The notes under the pieces: generated by a model
The model's input: the letters and a program-made list of their open reading frames with translations, nothing else
Database searches by the model: none
Told to the model about the DNA's origin: nothing
Shown here: positions 28,551 to 37,006 of the stretch, piece after piece
How the letters are laid out: each line of letters opens with the position of its first letter
Position numbering within the stretch: the stretch's first letter is position 1
Position numbers and translations under genes: made by a program
Assembly (NCBI GenBank): GCA_051715425.1
Contig: JBPXJS010000002.1
Span: forward strand, 62,001-126,000
Direction: 5' to 3'
DNA length: 64,000 bases
Source of the DNA: JAJTFA01 sp051715425
GTDB lineage: Bacteria; Bacteroidota; Bacteroidia; UKL13-3

Positions 28551-28884
28551 CACGTCACGATAAATTAAAACAAAATAACTATAGGTCGGACACAAAGGGG
28601 ACTAATCTTCTACTTCCAAACAAACTTTTGGACGACCTTAACTCGGTTGACTATTTCGCAGTAACTCGACACAGACCCAATTCAGTTTGCCGACACTCAA
28701 TCCAACGCAAGGTTTTAAAAATTTTCCCACCGCACATTTTAAAAAATAATTTTAACCTGCCCACATTGGCACATTTGGAGTTAGCCCCCTTCCCTCAAGC
28801 CGACACACAGGCAAACCCCAAAAGAGCCAATTACCCACCGCACCAGATGATTTTAGTCATATTTTAAAGTTTCCTCAAAAAAAC
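28551..28884. other. Non-coding stretch before the efflux operon
   Basis: No convincing gene; an open frame here has low-complexity content and no family resemblance. The stretch contains GCACATTTG (28769-28777) and CAAGCCGACACACA (28796-28809), both repeated with one change downstream of the RND gene (36649 and 36667). Confidence 0.5.
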
Positions 28885-28931
28885 TTGCAAGCGTGAATAT
28901 AATTCAATTACCTTTGTGAGCGAATATTCAC
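28885..28931 (+). promoter_or_regulatory. Promoter and candidate TetR operators of the efflux operon
   Basis: TTG at 28885-28887 and TACCTTTG at 28909-28916 fit the Bacteroidota -33/-7 promoter with a 21-nt spacer. The palindrome TGAATATAATTCA (28894-28906) lies between them, and an imperfect palindrome around GAATATTC (28922-28929) lies just downstream. A dimeric TetR protein bound to either would block the promoter. Confidence 0.55.
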
Positions 28932-28953
28932 TTACATAATAAATACAATCAAA

Positions 28954-29364
28954 ATGAACGGCAAAAACAACATAGCAATTGGTTTCTTGACAATGGGGCT
29001 TTTTATGGCTTACGGCTTTCTACTAATTTATCTCCGCGACTTTGCTCCGGGAAAGGAAGAATGGGCAAACTCATACAGTATAGGGAAACACTTTGAAAGC
29101 AGACTGGCTCACGTTCACGGGAACTTGTTTGCCTTTCTAAACATCCTTATTGGCTATTTGATTCTACATTTCAGAGACAAATTGCAAAATGTGAAAGCCA
29201 TTTCTTGGTTAGCACTTACAGGCCTATTAATGCCAATAGGAATATTAACAGAAGTTTATTTTGGCTTACCTCCCGCATTAGTATTAATCGGAGCTATAGC
29301 TATGACAGCTTCTGTAATTTGGTTAGGCGTTGCTTTTTTAAAAATGAAAACTATAATCGAATAA
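28954..29364 (+). CDS. Four-helix membrane protein, first gene of the efflux operon
   Basis: 136 residues with four hydrophobic segments (about 7-25, 53-72, 83-102 and 108-128). A polar loop holds HFESRLAHVHGNLFAFLN, whose paired histidines could bind a metal or heme. Size and the His-containing helix recall small four-helix enzymes such as styrene-oxide isomerase, but the similarity is too weak to name it. It is first behind the TetR-type promoter and 10 nt before the regulator gene. Confidence 0.7.
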   Translation: MNGKNNIAIGFLTMGLFMAYGFLLIYLRDFAPGKEEWANSYSIGKHFESRLAHVHGNLFAFLNILIGYLILHFRDKLQNVKAISWLALTGLLMPIGILTEVYFGLPPALVLIGAIAMTASVIWLGVAFLKMKTIIE

Positions 29365-29374
29365 AAAATAACAA

Positions 29375-29971
29375 ATGACAGCAACAATTTCAGACAGACA
29401 ACTTGAAATTATTGAAGCAGCAGGAAAAATATTGACTGCTTCGGGAGTAAGTGGCTTAACAATTAAGAACCTTGCAAAGGAAATGAAGTTTTCTGAAAGT
29501 GCTATTTACAGACACTTTGCAAGCAAGGAAGAAATAATTATTGCCTTACTCGAATATCTTGCTACGAGTATGGATGATCGATATGCCAATGCAATTTCTA
29601 GTGAACAATCACCAGAAGAAAAATTCACAACGTTGTTTCAAAATCAATTTTCATTCTTTAAAAAGAACCCTCATTTTGTAGCTGCGGTATTTTCTGACGG
29701 ACTGATGGAAGAAAGTCAACGCATCAATGAAACTATATTGAAAATAATGGGTGTAAAAATGAAACACTTAATGCCTATTATTCTGGAAGGGCAACAAAAG
29801 AAAGTATTTACAAATTCAATAACATCCGATGAACTAATGCATATCATTATGGGAACTTTCAGGTTGCAAATGTATAAATGGAGAGTTGCAAACTTTCAAT
29901 TTGATATAAGTAGAAACGGAGACAATATGATCCAATCAGTTTTGACTCTAATAAAAATCAAATCGAAATGA
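29375..29971 (+). CDS. TetR/AcrR family transcriptional regulator
   Basis: 198 residues. N-terminal HTH about 8-55: QLEIIEAAGKILTASGVSGLTIKNLAKEMKFSESAIYRHFASKEEII, the classic TetR signature. The rest is an all-helical ligand-binding domain. Embedded in the efflux operon with a 4-nt overlap to the next gene, it is the likely repressor of its own operon through the palindromes at 28894-28931. The inducer would be a pump substrate. Confidence 0.9.
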   Translation: MTATISDRQLEIIEAAGKILTASGVSGLTIKNLAKEMKFSESAIYRHFASKEEIIIALLEYLATSMDDRYANAISSEQSPEEKFTTLFQNQFSFFKKNPHFVAAVFSDGLMEESQRINETILKIMGVKMKHLMPIILEGQQKKVFTNSITSDELMHIIMGTFRLQMYKWRVANFQFDISRNGDNMIQSVLTLIKIKSK

Positions 29972-30357
29972 AAAAATTAATTCCTTATTTATTAGCATCA
30001 GTCTTAGCAGGATTTGGCTTGCTTACTTTATTTCTAAGCACATCTGTAATTTTTGATTTGTTTGGTATTAGAGCCAAAGAGGGCAATTATGTTCTGTTTG
30101 TGGTATGGTCAAATTTCATCAGTAGCATACTTTATCTTTTTGCTGCTTATGGTTTTATCAAAAGCAAAAAATGGACAGCTAAACTCTTAGGAATTTCAGC
30201 AATCATTCTCATTGCAGCTTTTGTCGGACTAAAAATTCACGCAAGTTCTGGCGGTATTTATGAAACAAAAACCATAGGTGCTATGCTTTTTAGAATTGCT
30301 GTAACGTTTGCATTTGCAATCATTGCTTATTTCACAATAACAAAAAAGAAATTATGA
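29968..30357 (+). CDS. Four-helix membrane protein of the efflux operon
   Basis: 129 residues, four hydrophobic segments (about 5-30, 43-63, 71-87 and 102-122), little else. The start overlaps the tetR stop (ATGA) and the stop overlaps the next start. No family recognised; an accessory role in the efflux system is inferred from coupling only. Confidence 0.7.
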   Translation: MKKLIPYLLASVLAGFGLLTLFLSTSVIFDLFGIRAKEGNYVLFVVWSNFISSILYLFAAYGFIKSKKWTAKLLGISAIILIAAFVGLKIHASSGGIYETKTIGAMLFRIAVTFAFAIIAYFTITKKKL

Positions 30358-30815
30358 AGAATATAACACTATCACTTATCGTAATCAGCTTGTTCCTTTT
30401 CAGTTGTGGCAACACCTCTAAAGAAAAATCAAAAGCGGAAACCGAAACGGTTACCCACGAAGAACATCAGCACAACGCTGAAATACAAACTATCGAACTT
30501 AACAATGGAGAAAAATGGAATGTTGATACCAATATGATAACTCATATTCGTAATATGGAAAACGATATTATTTCCTTTGCTAAGGTTGAGCAAAAAGATT
30601 ACAAATCTTTATCTAATAAATTACAATCCAATATCGATTTACTTACTTCTAATTGCACAATGAAAGGAAAGGCTCACGATGAACTGCATCAGTGGTTATT
30701 GCCCTACATTGATTTGGTAAAAGAACTTTCAGAAGTTAAAGACGAAACAGAATCAGAAAAACAATTTCAAAAAATTGAAAATTCATTCATAATATTTAAT
30801 CAATACTTCCAATGA
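30354..30815 (+). CDS. Small lipoprotein with His-rich segment
   Basis: 153 residues. Signal with lipobox LFSC (Cys18), then a charged linker containing HEEHQHNAE, which could bind a metal. The remainder is helical (DIISFAKVEQKDYKSLSNKLQSNIDLL; DELHQWLLPYIDLVKELSEV), resembling small periplasmic four-helix proteins near heavy-metal efflux genes. It overlaps both neighbours by 4 nt. Family not certain. Confidence 0.7.
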   Translation: MKNITLSLIVISLFLFSCGNTSKEKSKAETETVTHEEHQHNAEIQTIELNNGEKWNVDTNMITHIRNMENDIISFAKVEQKDYKSLSNKLQSNIDLLTSNCTMKGKAHDELHQWLLPYIDLVKELSEVKDETESEKQFQKIENSFIIFNQYFQ

Positions 30816-31099
30816 ACATAAAAGACTTACACATACAAGAAAAACCAGTTTCAGCAACTTCTCTTTTTAAAAGTGAGTTTGGCAATGCAACTGCCATACA
30901 AATTTTGAAAGGTGAAAAATTGAAAGAGCATGTCACCAAAACTCCTGCACTTTTGATTTGTATTGATGGGGAAGTGATTTTTGAAAACGAAAAAGGCCTC
31001 AAGGAAACACTATTGTCAGGTGACTATGTAAACATTGAACCAATGGTAAAGCATTGGGTTGAAGGAACAATTGAAAGTCAATTAATACTCATTAAATAA
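30812..31099 (+). CDS. Single-domain cupin protein
   Basis: 95 residues forming one cupin barrel: LKGEKLKEHVTKTPALLICIDGEVIFE (motif 1, degenerate) and LLSGDYVNIEPMVKHWVEG (motif 2 with Pro and His). Only part of the canonical metal-binding His/Glu set is present. It may sense or bind a small ligand. Start overlaps the lipoprotein stop (ATGA), so it is translationally coupled. Confidence 0.75.
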   Translation: MNIKDLHIQEKPVSATSLFKSEFGNATAIQILKGEKLKEHVTKTPALLICIDGEVIFENEKGLKETLLSGDYVNIEPMVKHWVEGTIESQLILIK

Positions 31100-31112
31100 A
31101 AAAATTTGACCA

Positions 31113-32447
31113 ATGAAGTTAGTAAATATTCACAAACAATTTCTAATCATTTCCCTTTTTGTAATAGGGCTTCAAACAGCACAAGCCCAAGTCTGGACAA
31201 TGCAGCAGTGTATTGATACAGCACAGGTTCGGAATATAAACCTGCAAATGAGCAGGAACAATATTGCTATTGGTGAACAAAGAGAAAAAGAAGCCAAAGC
31301 GAATTTAATTCCGAAAGTAACAGCCAATGCTGATTACAAATACTTTACCAACTTGCCCTATCAGCTTTTACCTGTTAATGCGTTTAATCCTGCACTACCT
31401 GAAGGTGAATACAGGGCAACGCAGTTTGGCGTTCCTCACAATATAAACGCAAACTTGCAACTCTCAATGCCTTTGTATAATCCACAAGTTTATGGAGCCA
31501 TTCAAACAACCAAAATTGCTTCGGAATTGACAGACTTGCAATACAAAAAAACCGAAGAGCAAATCTATTTTGAAATCTCAAATCTATATTACAATGCCCA
31601 AATCTTGCATCATCAATTGGCGTTTATTGACAGTAATCTGATTAATGCAGAAAGACTTCTAAAAAATATGCAATTGCTCAATGACCAATTGCTTGCCAAA
31701 GGAACAGATGTAAACAAAGTAAAATTGCAAGTATCACAATTAACCACCCAAAAGGAAACCATCAATAGCAAATACGAGCAGGTTCTAAATGCGTTGAAAT
31801 TTGCTATGGGTATTTCCATTGAACAAAATTTGCAAATTGAACCAAACATTCAATATCAAAACACAAATGAATACACTCCTGCATCAACTTTAGATATTCG
31901 TATCATAAAAACTCAAAAAAGCTTATTATCGAGTGAACTCAACACACTTAACAAATCAAGGTATCTGCCTTCGCTAAATCTGGTTGGAATGTATGGAACA
32001 ACGGGCTTTGGTTATAACGGACAACCTGCTTCTTTCCTTGATTTTTATCCGATTGGTTTTGCAGGTGTTCAATTTTCTTATCCGCTATTTAACGGAACTG
32101 TTACGATTCGAAAAATAAATCAGAAAACACTTGAACTCCGAAACAATGACCTTCAATTTGGAATGCTTACCGAACAAAATAATATGCAAGTTGAAAATGC
32201 CAAGCTACAAAGAGAAGTCGCTAAAAAAACGGTAGAAACCACAACCGAACAAATCCAATTGGCACAAACAATATATGAGCAAACCGTTCTTCAACAAAAA
32301 CAAGGAACGGCAAGTTTAACAGATATTTTACTCGCAGACAATGCTATGCGTGAAGCACAACAAACTTATCTATCTGCTGTAATTGATTATCTAAAGGCAG
32401 ATTTAGAACTTAAAAAACTAACTGGTAATATTTCGACAAATAAATAA
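31113..32447 (+). CDS. TolC-like outer-membrane efflux protein
   Basis: 444 residues. Signal peptide (IISLFVIGLQTAQAQ), then the two-fold TolC architecture: WTMQQCIDTAQVRNINLQMSRNNIAIGE and long amphipathic coiled helices (QKETINSKYEQVLNALKFAMG; VETTTEQIQLAQTIYEQTVLQQKQG) with TASLTDILLADNAMREAQQTYLSAVIDYLKADLELKKLTG at the end. It would form the outer-membrane exit duct for the RND pump encoded two genes downstream. Confidence 0.9.
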   Translation: MKLVNIHKQFLIISLFVIGLQTAQAQVWTMQQCIDTAQVRNINLQMSRNNIAIGEQREKEAKANLIPKVTANADYKYFTNLPYQLLPVNAFNPALPEGEYRATQFGVPHNINANLQLSMPLYNPQVYGAIQTTKIASELTDLQYKKTEEQIYFEISNLYYNAQILHHQLAFIDSNLINAERLLKNMQLLNDQLLAKGTDVNKVKLQVSQLTTQKETINSKYEQVLNALKFAMGISIEQNLQIEPNIQYQNTNEYTPASTLDIRIIKTQKSLLSSELNTLNKSRYLPSLNLVGMYGTTGFGYNGQPASFLDFYPIGFAGVQFSYPLFNGTVTIRKINQKTLELRNNDLQFGMLTEQNNMQVENAKLQREVAKKTVETTTEQIQLAQTIYEQTVLQQKQGTASLTDILLADNAMREAQQTYLSAVIDYLKADLELKKLTGNISTNK

Positions 32448-32455
32448 TTATTACA

Positions 32456-33526
32456 ATGAATACAAAATCATCAATTCTAAAAAAAGTGCTATACGTCATC
32501 ATACCGTTGGCGATAATTGCCATTGTGGTAATTAAGTTGAAAACAAATAAGGATATTACGCAGAGTAAAGTGTATCAATACGATAAAGAACAAGCTATAA
32601 ATGTTCAAGTAGATACATTGCAACTTGAAAATGTGATTACAGAATTTTCTTATTCAGGCACATTTGAACCAAATAAGGAAACAAAAATAAGTACCGAATT
32701 ACAAGGGAAAGTCAACACCATTTTAGTTGATGCTGGAAGCGTTGTAAGTAAAGGTCAAACTTTAATTCAACTGGACAATTCATTGCTGAAATTGCAACTG
32801 CAAACTATTGAAGTGCAAATAGAAGGATTGGAAGCAGATGTAAACCGCTATACCATTTTAGCTAAAGCAGATGCAATTCAAGGAGTTCAATTAGAAAAGG
32901 CGAAGTTAGGTTTAAAATCTGCAAAAGTTCAGAAAGCAACTTTGTTGGAGCAGATAAACAAAACCACAATCAAAGCACCTTTTAACGGAGTTGTTACTGC
33001 AAAATTAAGTGAAGAAGGAGCTTTTGCTGCACCGGGCGTTCCATTGCTCCAAATAACGGACATTACAACTTTAAAATTCACCGTAAATGTTCCCGAAAAA
33101 GATTTAAGCCAGTTCAAATTAAATCAAAGCTATTCTCTTTCGGCAGATGCCTATTCTAAAATTTTATTAACTGGAAAAACTACTTTGATTGGCAGTAAAG
33201 CTAATATGGGCAGTAGTTTTCCTGTTCAGTTTACGGTAAATAACACATCGGACTTGAAAATAAAATCGGGGATGTTTGGTAAAGTTTTACTCAAAAGCGA
33301 AACGTCTGGAAAGGGAATTATCATACCGTCATCTGCCATACAAGGAACTGACAACCAACCACAGGTTTATGTTGTGAAAAATGGCAAAGCAATTTTGCAA
33401 AACATCACTATATCAAATAAGATACAGAACAAAGCAGTTGTTTCAAATGGATTAAATGAAGGGAATGTAATTGTAACGAATGGCTTCATCAATCTTTTTG
33501 ATGGGGCGAATGTAACTGTTAAATAA
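32456..33526 (+). CDS. RND efflux periplasmic adaptor (membrane fusion protein)
   Basis: 356 residues. N-terminal membrane anchor (VLYVIIPLAIIAIVVIKL), split lipoyl domain (GTFEPNKETKISTELQGKVNTILVDAGSVVSKGQTL and IKAPFNGVVTAKLSEEGAFAAPGVPLLQI) around a helical hairpin, then beta-barrel and membrane-proximal domains. It joins the inner-membrane RND transporter to the TolC-like duct. Spacing is 8 nt from the tolC-like gene and 12 nt to the RND gene. Confidence 0.92.
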   Translation: MNTKSSILKKVLYVIIPLAIIAIVVIKLKTNKDITQSKVYQYDKEQAINVQVDTLQLENVITEFSYSGTFEPNKETKISTELQGKVNTILVDAGSVVSKGQTLIQLDNSLLKLQLQTIEVQIEGLEADVNRYTILAKADAIQGVQLEKAKLGLKSAKVQKATLLEQINKTTIKAPFNGVVTAKLSEEGAFAAPGVPLLQITDITTLKFTVNVPEKDLSQFKLNQSYSLSADAYSKILLTGKTTLIGSKANMGSSFPVQFTVNNTSDLKIKSGMFGKVLLKSETSGKGIIIPSSAIQGTDNQPQVYVVKNGKAILQNITISNKIQNKAVVSNGLNEGNVIVTNGFINLFDGANVTVK

Positions 33527-33538
33527 AATCAGCGAAAA

Positions 33539-36500
33539 ATGAATATTACAGAAATATCAATCAAACGTCCTTCTCTGATAATAGTGCTTTTCAGCGTATT
33601 TACTTTATTAGGATTTATCGGGTATAAAAATTTGAGTTACGAGTTAATGCCCGACTTTAATCAGCCCGTAGTTGTAATTAAGACTGTTTACCCTGGTGCC
33701 GAACCAAACGAAGTAGAAACATCCGTTTCACGAAAAATAGAAGATGCTTTATCCAACTTGGAGGGTGTAGATTACTTGGTTACAAAATCATTGCCCAATG
33801 CTTCTATCATCATAGCCAATCTAAAATATGGGACAGATTTGGATAAGTCAATGCAAGATGCACAACGCTACATTGACAACATTCGCAAAGATTTACCACA
33901 GGATATTTTAAGTCCTGTAATGAGTAAAGTTTCGCCTAATGATTTGCCAATAATGTCGATCAGTGCAACAAGTGATTTGTCTGCCACCGATTTTTATCAG
34001 AAAATGAAAGATGATTATCTACCCCAAATTCAACAAATAAAAGGTGTTGCAGAGATTACTGTTTTAGGTGGAGAGGAAAGAGAAATACAAGTAAAAATAA
34101 ATCAGGACAAACTGAAATTGTATAAAATTTCAATGGTTCAGGTTGTTGAAGCAATTAATCGTTCTGGCTTAGACTTACCTGCTGGAAAGGTGCAAACGGA
34201 TAAAGAAAGTAATTCAGTTAGGTTAACAGGAAAATTCGCATCGATTGAGGATATTAAAAATGTTCAGGTGGTATTGCCAGTTATAGGAAGTCCTGTTTAT
34301 GTAAAAGATGTGGCAGATGTTATTGACGGTATAAAAGAAACGACTTCCATCAGTCGCTACAATGGTAAAAACGGTATTGGTTTAATGTTGAAAAAACAGG
34401 GTGATGCAAACGCTGTAGATGTTTCAAAAGCCGTTCGAGAAAAATTTCAATCTATCGAACAACAAAATGCCAGTTCGGGTGTAAAATTTATTATTGCAGA
34501 CGATAGCACCGATAACACAATTGCAGCAGTAAACTCCGTTGTTTTTGACTTGATTTTAGCGGTTCTGTTGGTGTCGTTAGTAATGTTATTATTTCTTAGA
34601 AGTTTTAGAAATTCATTAATTGTAATTGTTGCCATTCCAACTTCTTTAGTTACTGCGTTTGCGGTAATGTGGCTTTTGGGTTACACATTAAACCTAATGA
34701 CCTTGCTTGCAATGTCTTTAATCATAGGTGTTTTGGTGGATGATGCAGTGGTAGTATTAGAAAATATTCAAAAACATTTAGACAGAGGAAAAGAAAAACG
34801 AACAGCTGCAATGGATGGCAGAATGGAAATTGGTTTTGCCGCTTTGTCAATTACATTAGTTGACGTAGTGGTATTTTTACCAATTCTTTTTTTACAAGTT
34901 TTTGTTGCTGATATGCTCAAACAATTTTCGGTTGTTGTAGTAACATCTACTCTTACAAGTTTATTAGTTGGGTTTACGCTTACACCTTGGTTGGCTTCAC
35001 GTATTGGTAAGAAAGAAGATTTACAACCAACTAATTTTTTCAATCGTTTCTTGCTTTGGTTTGAGCATCAATTAGAAAATTTCACAAATTGGTATGGCAG
35101 ACAATTAGAATGGATTTTAAGCCACAAACTTATTTTTACAGGTATCGTTATTGTGCTTTTTGCAATGACTTTAGGCATTATGAAACAAGGAATTATTGGT
35201 AAAGAACTTATCTCAACAGGCGACCAAGGGAAGTTTAAAATGGCTTTGGAGTTTGACAAATCCACTTCTATTCAGCAAAACAACCTAATTGCTCAAAAAA
35301 TTGAAACATACATTATTCAACAACCCGAAGTTGCAACAGTATTCAGCAACATTGGCGGTCCAAGCACGGGCATTGGAAGTTTGGGTGTAGGGTCTGCCAA
35401 CAAAACAGAATTTACCATTCAATTAAAATCTAAAAAGGAACTTAAAAATGTGCCGACCGAAACATTTATGAAAAAACTTAGAGAAGACCTAAAGTCAAAA
35501 TTTCCAAGTATAAATTATTCAATGGCAGCTTTAGGTTTAATACCACGTTCGGCTCCTATTGAAATTACATTGAGCGGAAGCAATTTAGATTTGGTGATGA
35601 AAACTGGTGATGAATTAAAAACAGTAATAGAAAAAATTCCGGGTGCGGATAATGTTCGCTTATCTGTTGAAGCAGGAAGTCCAGAATACAAAATAATTCC
35701 CGACAAAGATAAAATGCAACGGTTAGGCTTAACAACCGCTTATGTTGGATTAACCCTAAGAACTGCCTTTACAGGAAATGATGATGCAACCTTGACCGAA
35801 AACGGAACGGAATATCCTGTGAGAATTTGGTTAGATGAATTTAGCAGGCAGAATTTTGAAGATGTTCAACAGCTTTCTATCATTAACCCAATGGGAATAC
35901 CAGTTGAAGTTTCTCAATTTGCAAGCGTTGAGCAAGACAATTCTCCTTCCTTATTAGAACGAAAAGACCGTCAACCAGCAGTTACACTCACATCAGATGC
36001 TTTAGGAAGACCATCAGGAACTGTAGCAGACGATGTAGTAGCATATCTCAAAGAAAATCCATTGCCAAACGGCATACAAATGACTTGGGGAAGCGATATC
36101 AAACGACAAGATGATAGTTTTGGAGCTTTAGGTTCTGTTTTACTCATTTCGTTTTTGCTGATTTACCTGATTATGGTAGCACTCTATGACAGTTTTGTTT
36201 ATCCATTTGTAGTTTTGTTTTCTATACCAGTTGCAGCAATTGGGGCGTTTTTCGCATTGAATTTATCGTTAAGCAATTTGAGTTTGTTCGCTTTACTTGG
36301 TTTAATTATGTTAATGGGCTTAGTGGTAAAAAACGCTATTCTAATTGTAGATTTTACCAATCAATTAAAAGCAGAAGGCAAACATTTTAAAGAAGCCTTG
36401 ATCATTGCAGGAAAAGGGCGTATGCGACCAATTCTAATGACAACGCTTTCAATGGTTGTTGGTATGCTTCCCATTGCAATGGCAACAGGAACAGCAGCAG

Positions 36501-36631
36501 AATGGAAAAACGGACTTGCTTGGGTAATTATAGGCGGACTTCTTTCCTCATTAATTTTGACCGTATTTTTAGTGCCTATGGTCTATTATTTAGTTGACAC
36601 AGCGAAAGAAAAAATAAACAGAAGGAAATAA
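33539..36631 (+). CDS. RND family efflux transporter permease
   Basis: 1030 residues, the full length for an AcrB/HAE1-type transporter. N-terminal SIKRPSLIIVLFSVFTLLGFIGY, porter domain YPGAEPNEVETSVSRKIEDALSNLEGV, and proton-relay aspartates in helix 4 (SLIIGVLVDDAVVVLENI). The second half repeats the fold and ends MTTLSMVVGMLPIAMATGTAAEWKNGLAWVIIGG. It is driven by proton-motive force and exports drugs, detergents or other amphiphiles. Heavy-metal (CzcA/CusA) signatures are not obvious, so HAE-type is preferred although an upstream lipoprotein is His-rich. Confidence 0.93.
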   Translation: MNITEISIKRPSLIIVLFSVFTLLGFIGYKNLSYELMPDFNQPVVVIKTVYPGAEPNEVETSVSRKIEDALSNLEGVDYLVTKSLPNASIIIANLKYGTDLDKSMQDAQRYIDNIRKDLPQDILSPVMSKVSPNDLPIMSISATSDLSATDFYQKMKDDYLPQIQQIKGVAEITVLGGEEREIQVKINQDKLKLYKISMVQVVEAINRSGLDLPAGKVQTDKESNSVRLTGKFASIEDIKNVQVVLPVIGSPVYVKDVADVIDGIKETTSISRYNGKNGIGLMLKKQGDANAVDVSKAVREKFQSIEQQNASSGVKFIIADDSTDNTIAAVNSVVFDLILAVLLVSLVMLLFLRSFRNSLIVIVAIPTSLVTAFAVMWLLGYTLNLMTLLAMSLIIGVLVDDAVVVLENIQKHLDRGKEKRTAAMDGRMEIGFAALSITLVDVVVFLPILFLQVFVADMLKQFSVVVVTSTLTSLLVGFTLTPWLASRIGKKEDLQPTNFFNRFLLWFEHQLENFTNWYGRQLEWILSHKLIFTGIVIVLFAMTLGIMKQGIIGKELISTGDQGKFKMALEFDKSTSIQQNNLIAQKIETYIIQQPEVATVFSNIGGPSTGIGSLGVGSANKTEFTIQLKSKKELKNVPTETFMKKLREDLKSKFPSINYSMAALGLIPRSAPIEITLSGSNLDLVMKTGDELKTVIEKIPGADNVRLSVEAGSPEYKIIPDKDKMQRLGLTTAYVGLTLRTAFTGNDDATLTENGTEYPVRIWLDEFSRQNFEDVQQLSIINPMGIPVEVSQFASVEQDNSPSLLERKDRQPAVTLTSDALGRPSGTVADDVVAYLKENPLPNGIQMTWGSDIKRQDDSFGALGSVLLISFLLIYLIMVALYDSFVYPFVVLFSIPVAAIGAFFALNLSLSNLSLFALLGLIMLMGLVVKNAILIVDFTNQLKAEGKHFKEALIIAGKGRMRPILMTTLSMVVGMLPIAMATGTAAEWKNGLAWVIIGGLLSSLILTVFLVPMVYYLVDTAKEKINRRK

Positions 36632-36856
36632 CCATCGCACAGGTGTAAGCACATTTGCAATTCGCACAAGCCAACACACAAACCAAAAATTGCAAAAGAG
36701 CTTTCACCTTTGCCACACAAGGAAAAATTATTTTTAAAATCTCCCCTTCTAAAAATTTTAAAACCGCAACAGCACAGCCGACAAAAAAGCAGCTCGACAA
36801 TTACAGCAAAATCAATGTCAGACAAGAACTTTACAACCTCGACAGACAGAAGGCCA
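36632..36856. other. Non-coding stretch after the efflux operon
   Basis: No gene supported. It carries GCACATTTG (36649-36657) and CAAGCCAACACACA (36667-36680), degenerate copies of motifs found just upstream of the efflux operon at 28769-28809. Confidence 0.45.
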
Positions 36857-36991
36857 GCTTATAACAGCGGTTTGGCAAAAGTGGCGGTTTAGTGCTTCGT
36901 ATGACAGTTTTTCGTAAATTTGAAGTGTGTGCTTCGTATGAACATTTGTGGTAAAATCGCCACCTTCGCCAAGCCGAAAAACGTTATATGC
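36857..36991 (+). repeat. attC-like recombination-site repeat A
   Basis: Left arm 36857-36890, right arm 36954-36991. Outer boxes GCTTATAAC and GTTATATGC. Inside, 1 nt on the left faces 5 nt on the right, then a 13-position stem, an A.C mismatch, then GTGGCG paired with CGCCAC. The 63-nt loop holds two copies of GTGCTTCGTATGA (36892 and 36929) and TGACAGTTTTTCGT (36902-36915). The layout matches an integron attC site folded as one strand, although the box is not GTTRRRY. A gene starts 16 nt after its end. Confidence 0.7.
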
Positions 36992-37006
36992 AAGGCTAAA
37001 ATCAAA

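Noticed and set aside
28780..28788. GTTAGCCCC as another cassette boundary between the methyltransferase and efflux genes
   Set aside because: No left arm with the 1x5 loop and 13-bp stem can be paired with the sequence before it.
28547..28867. 106-residue open frame after the methyltransferase gene
   Set aside because: Low-complexity, no family resemblance, and it overlaps a repeat-like intergenic stretch; treated as non-coding.
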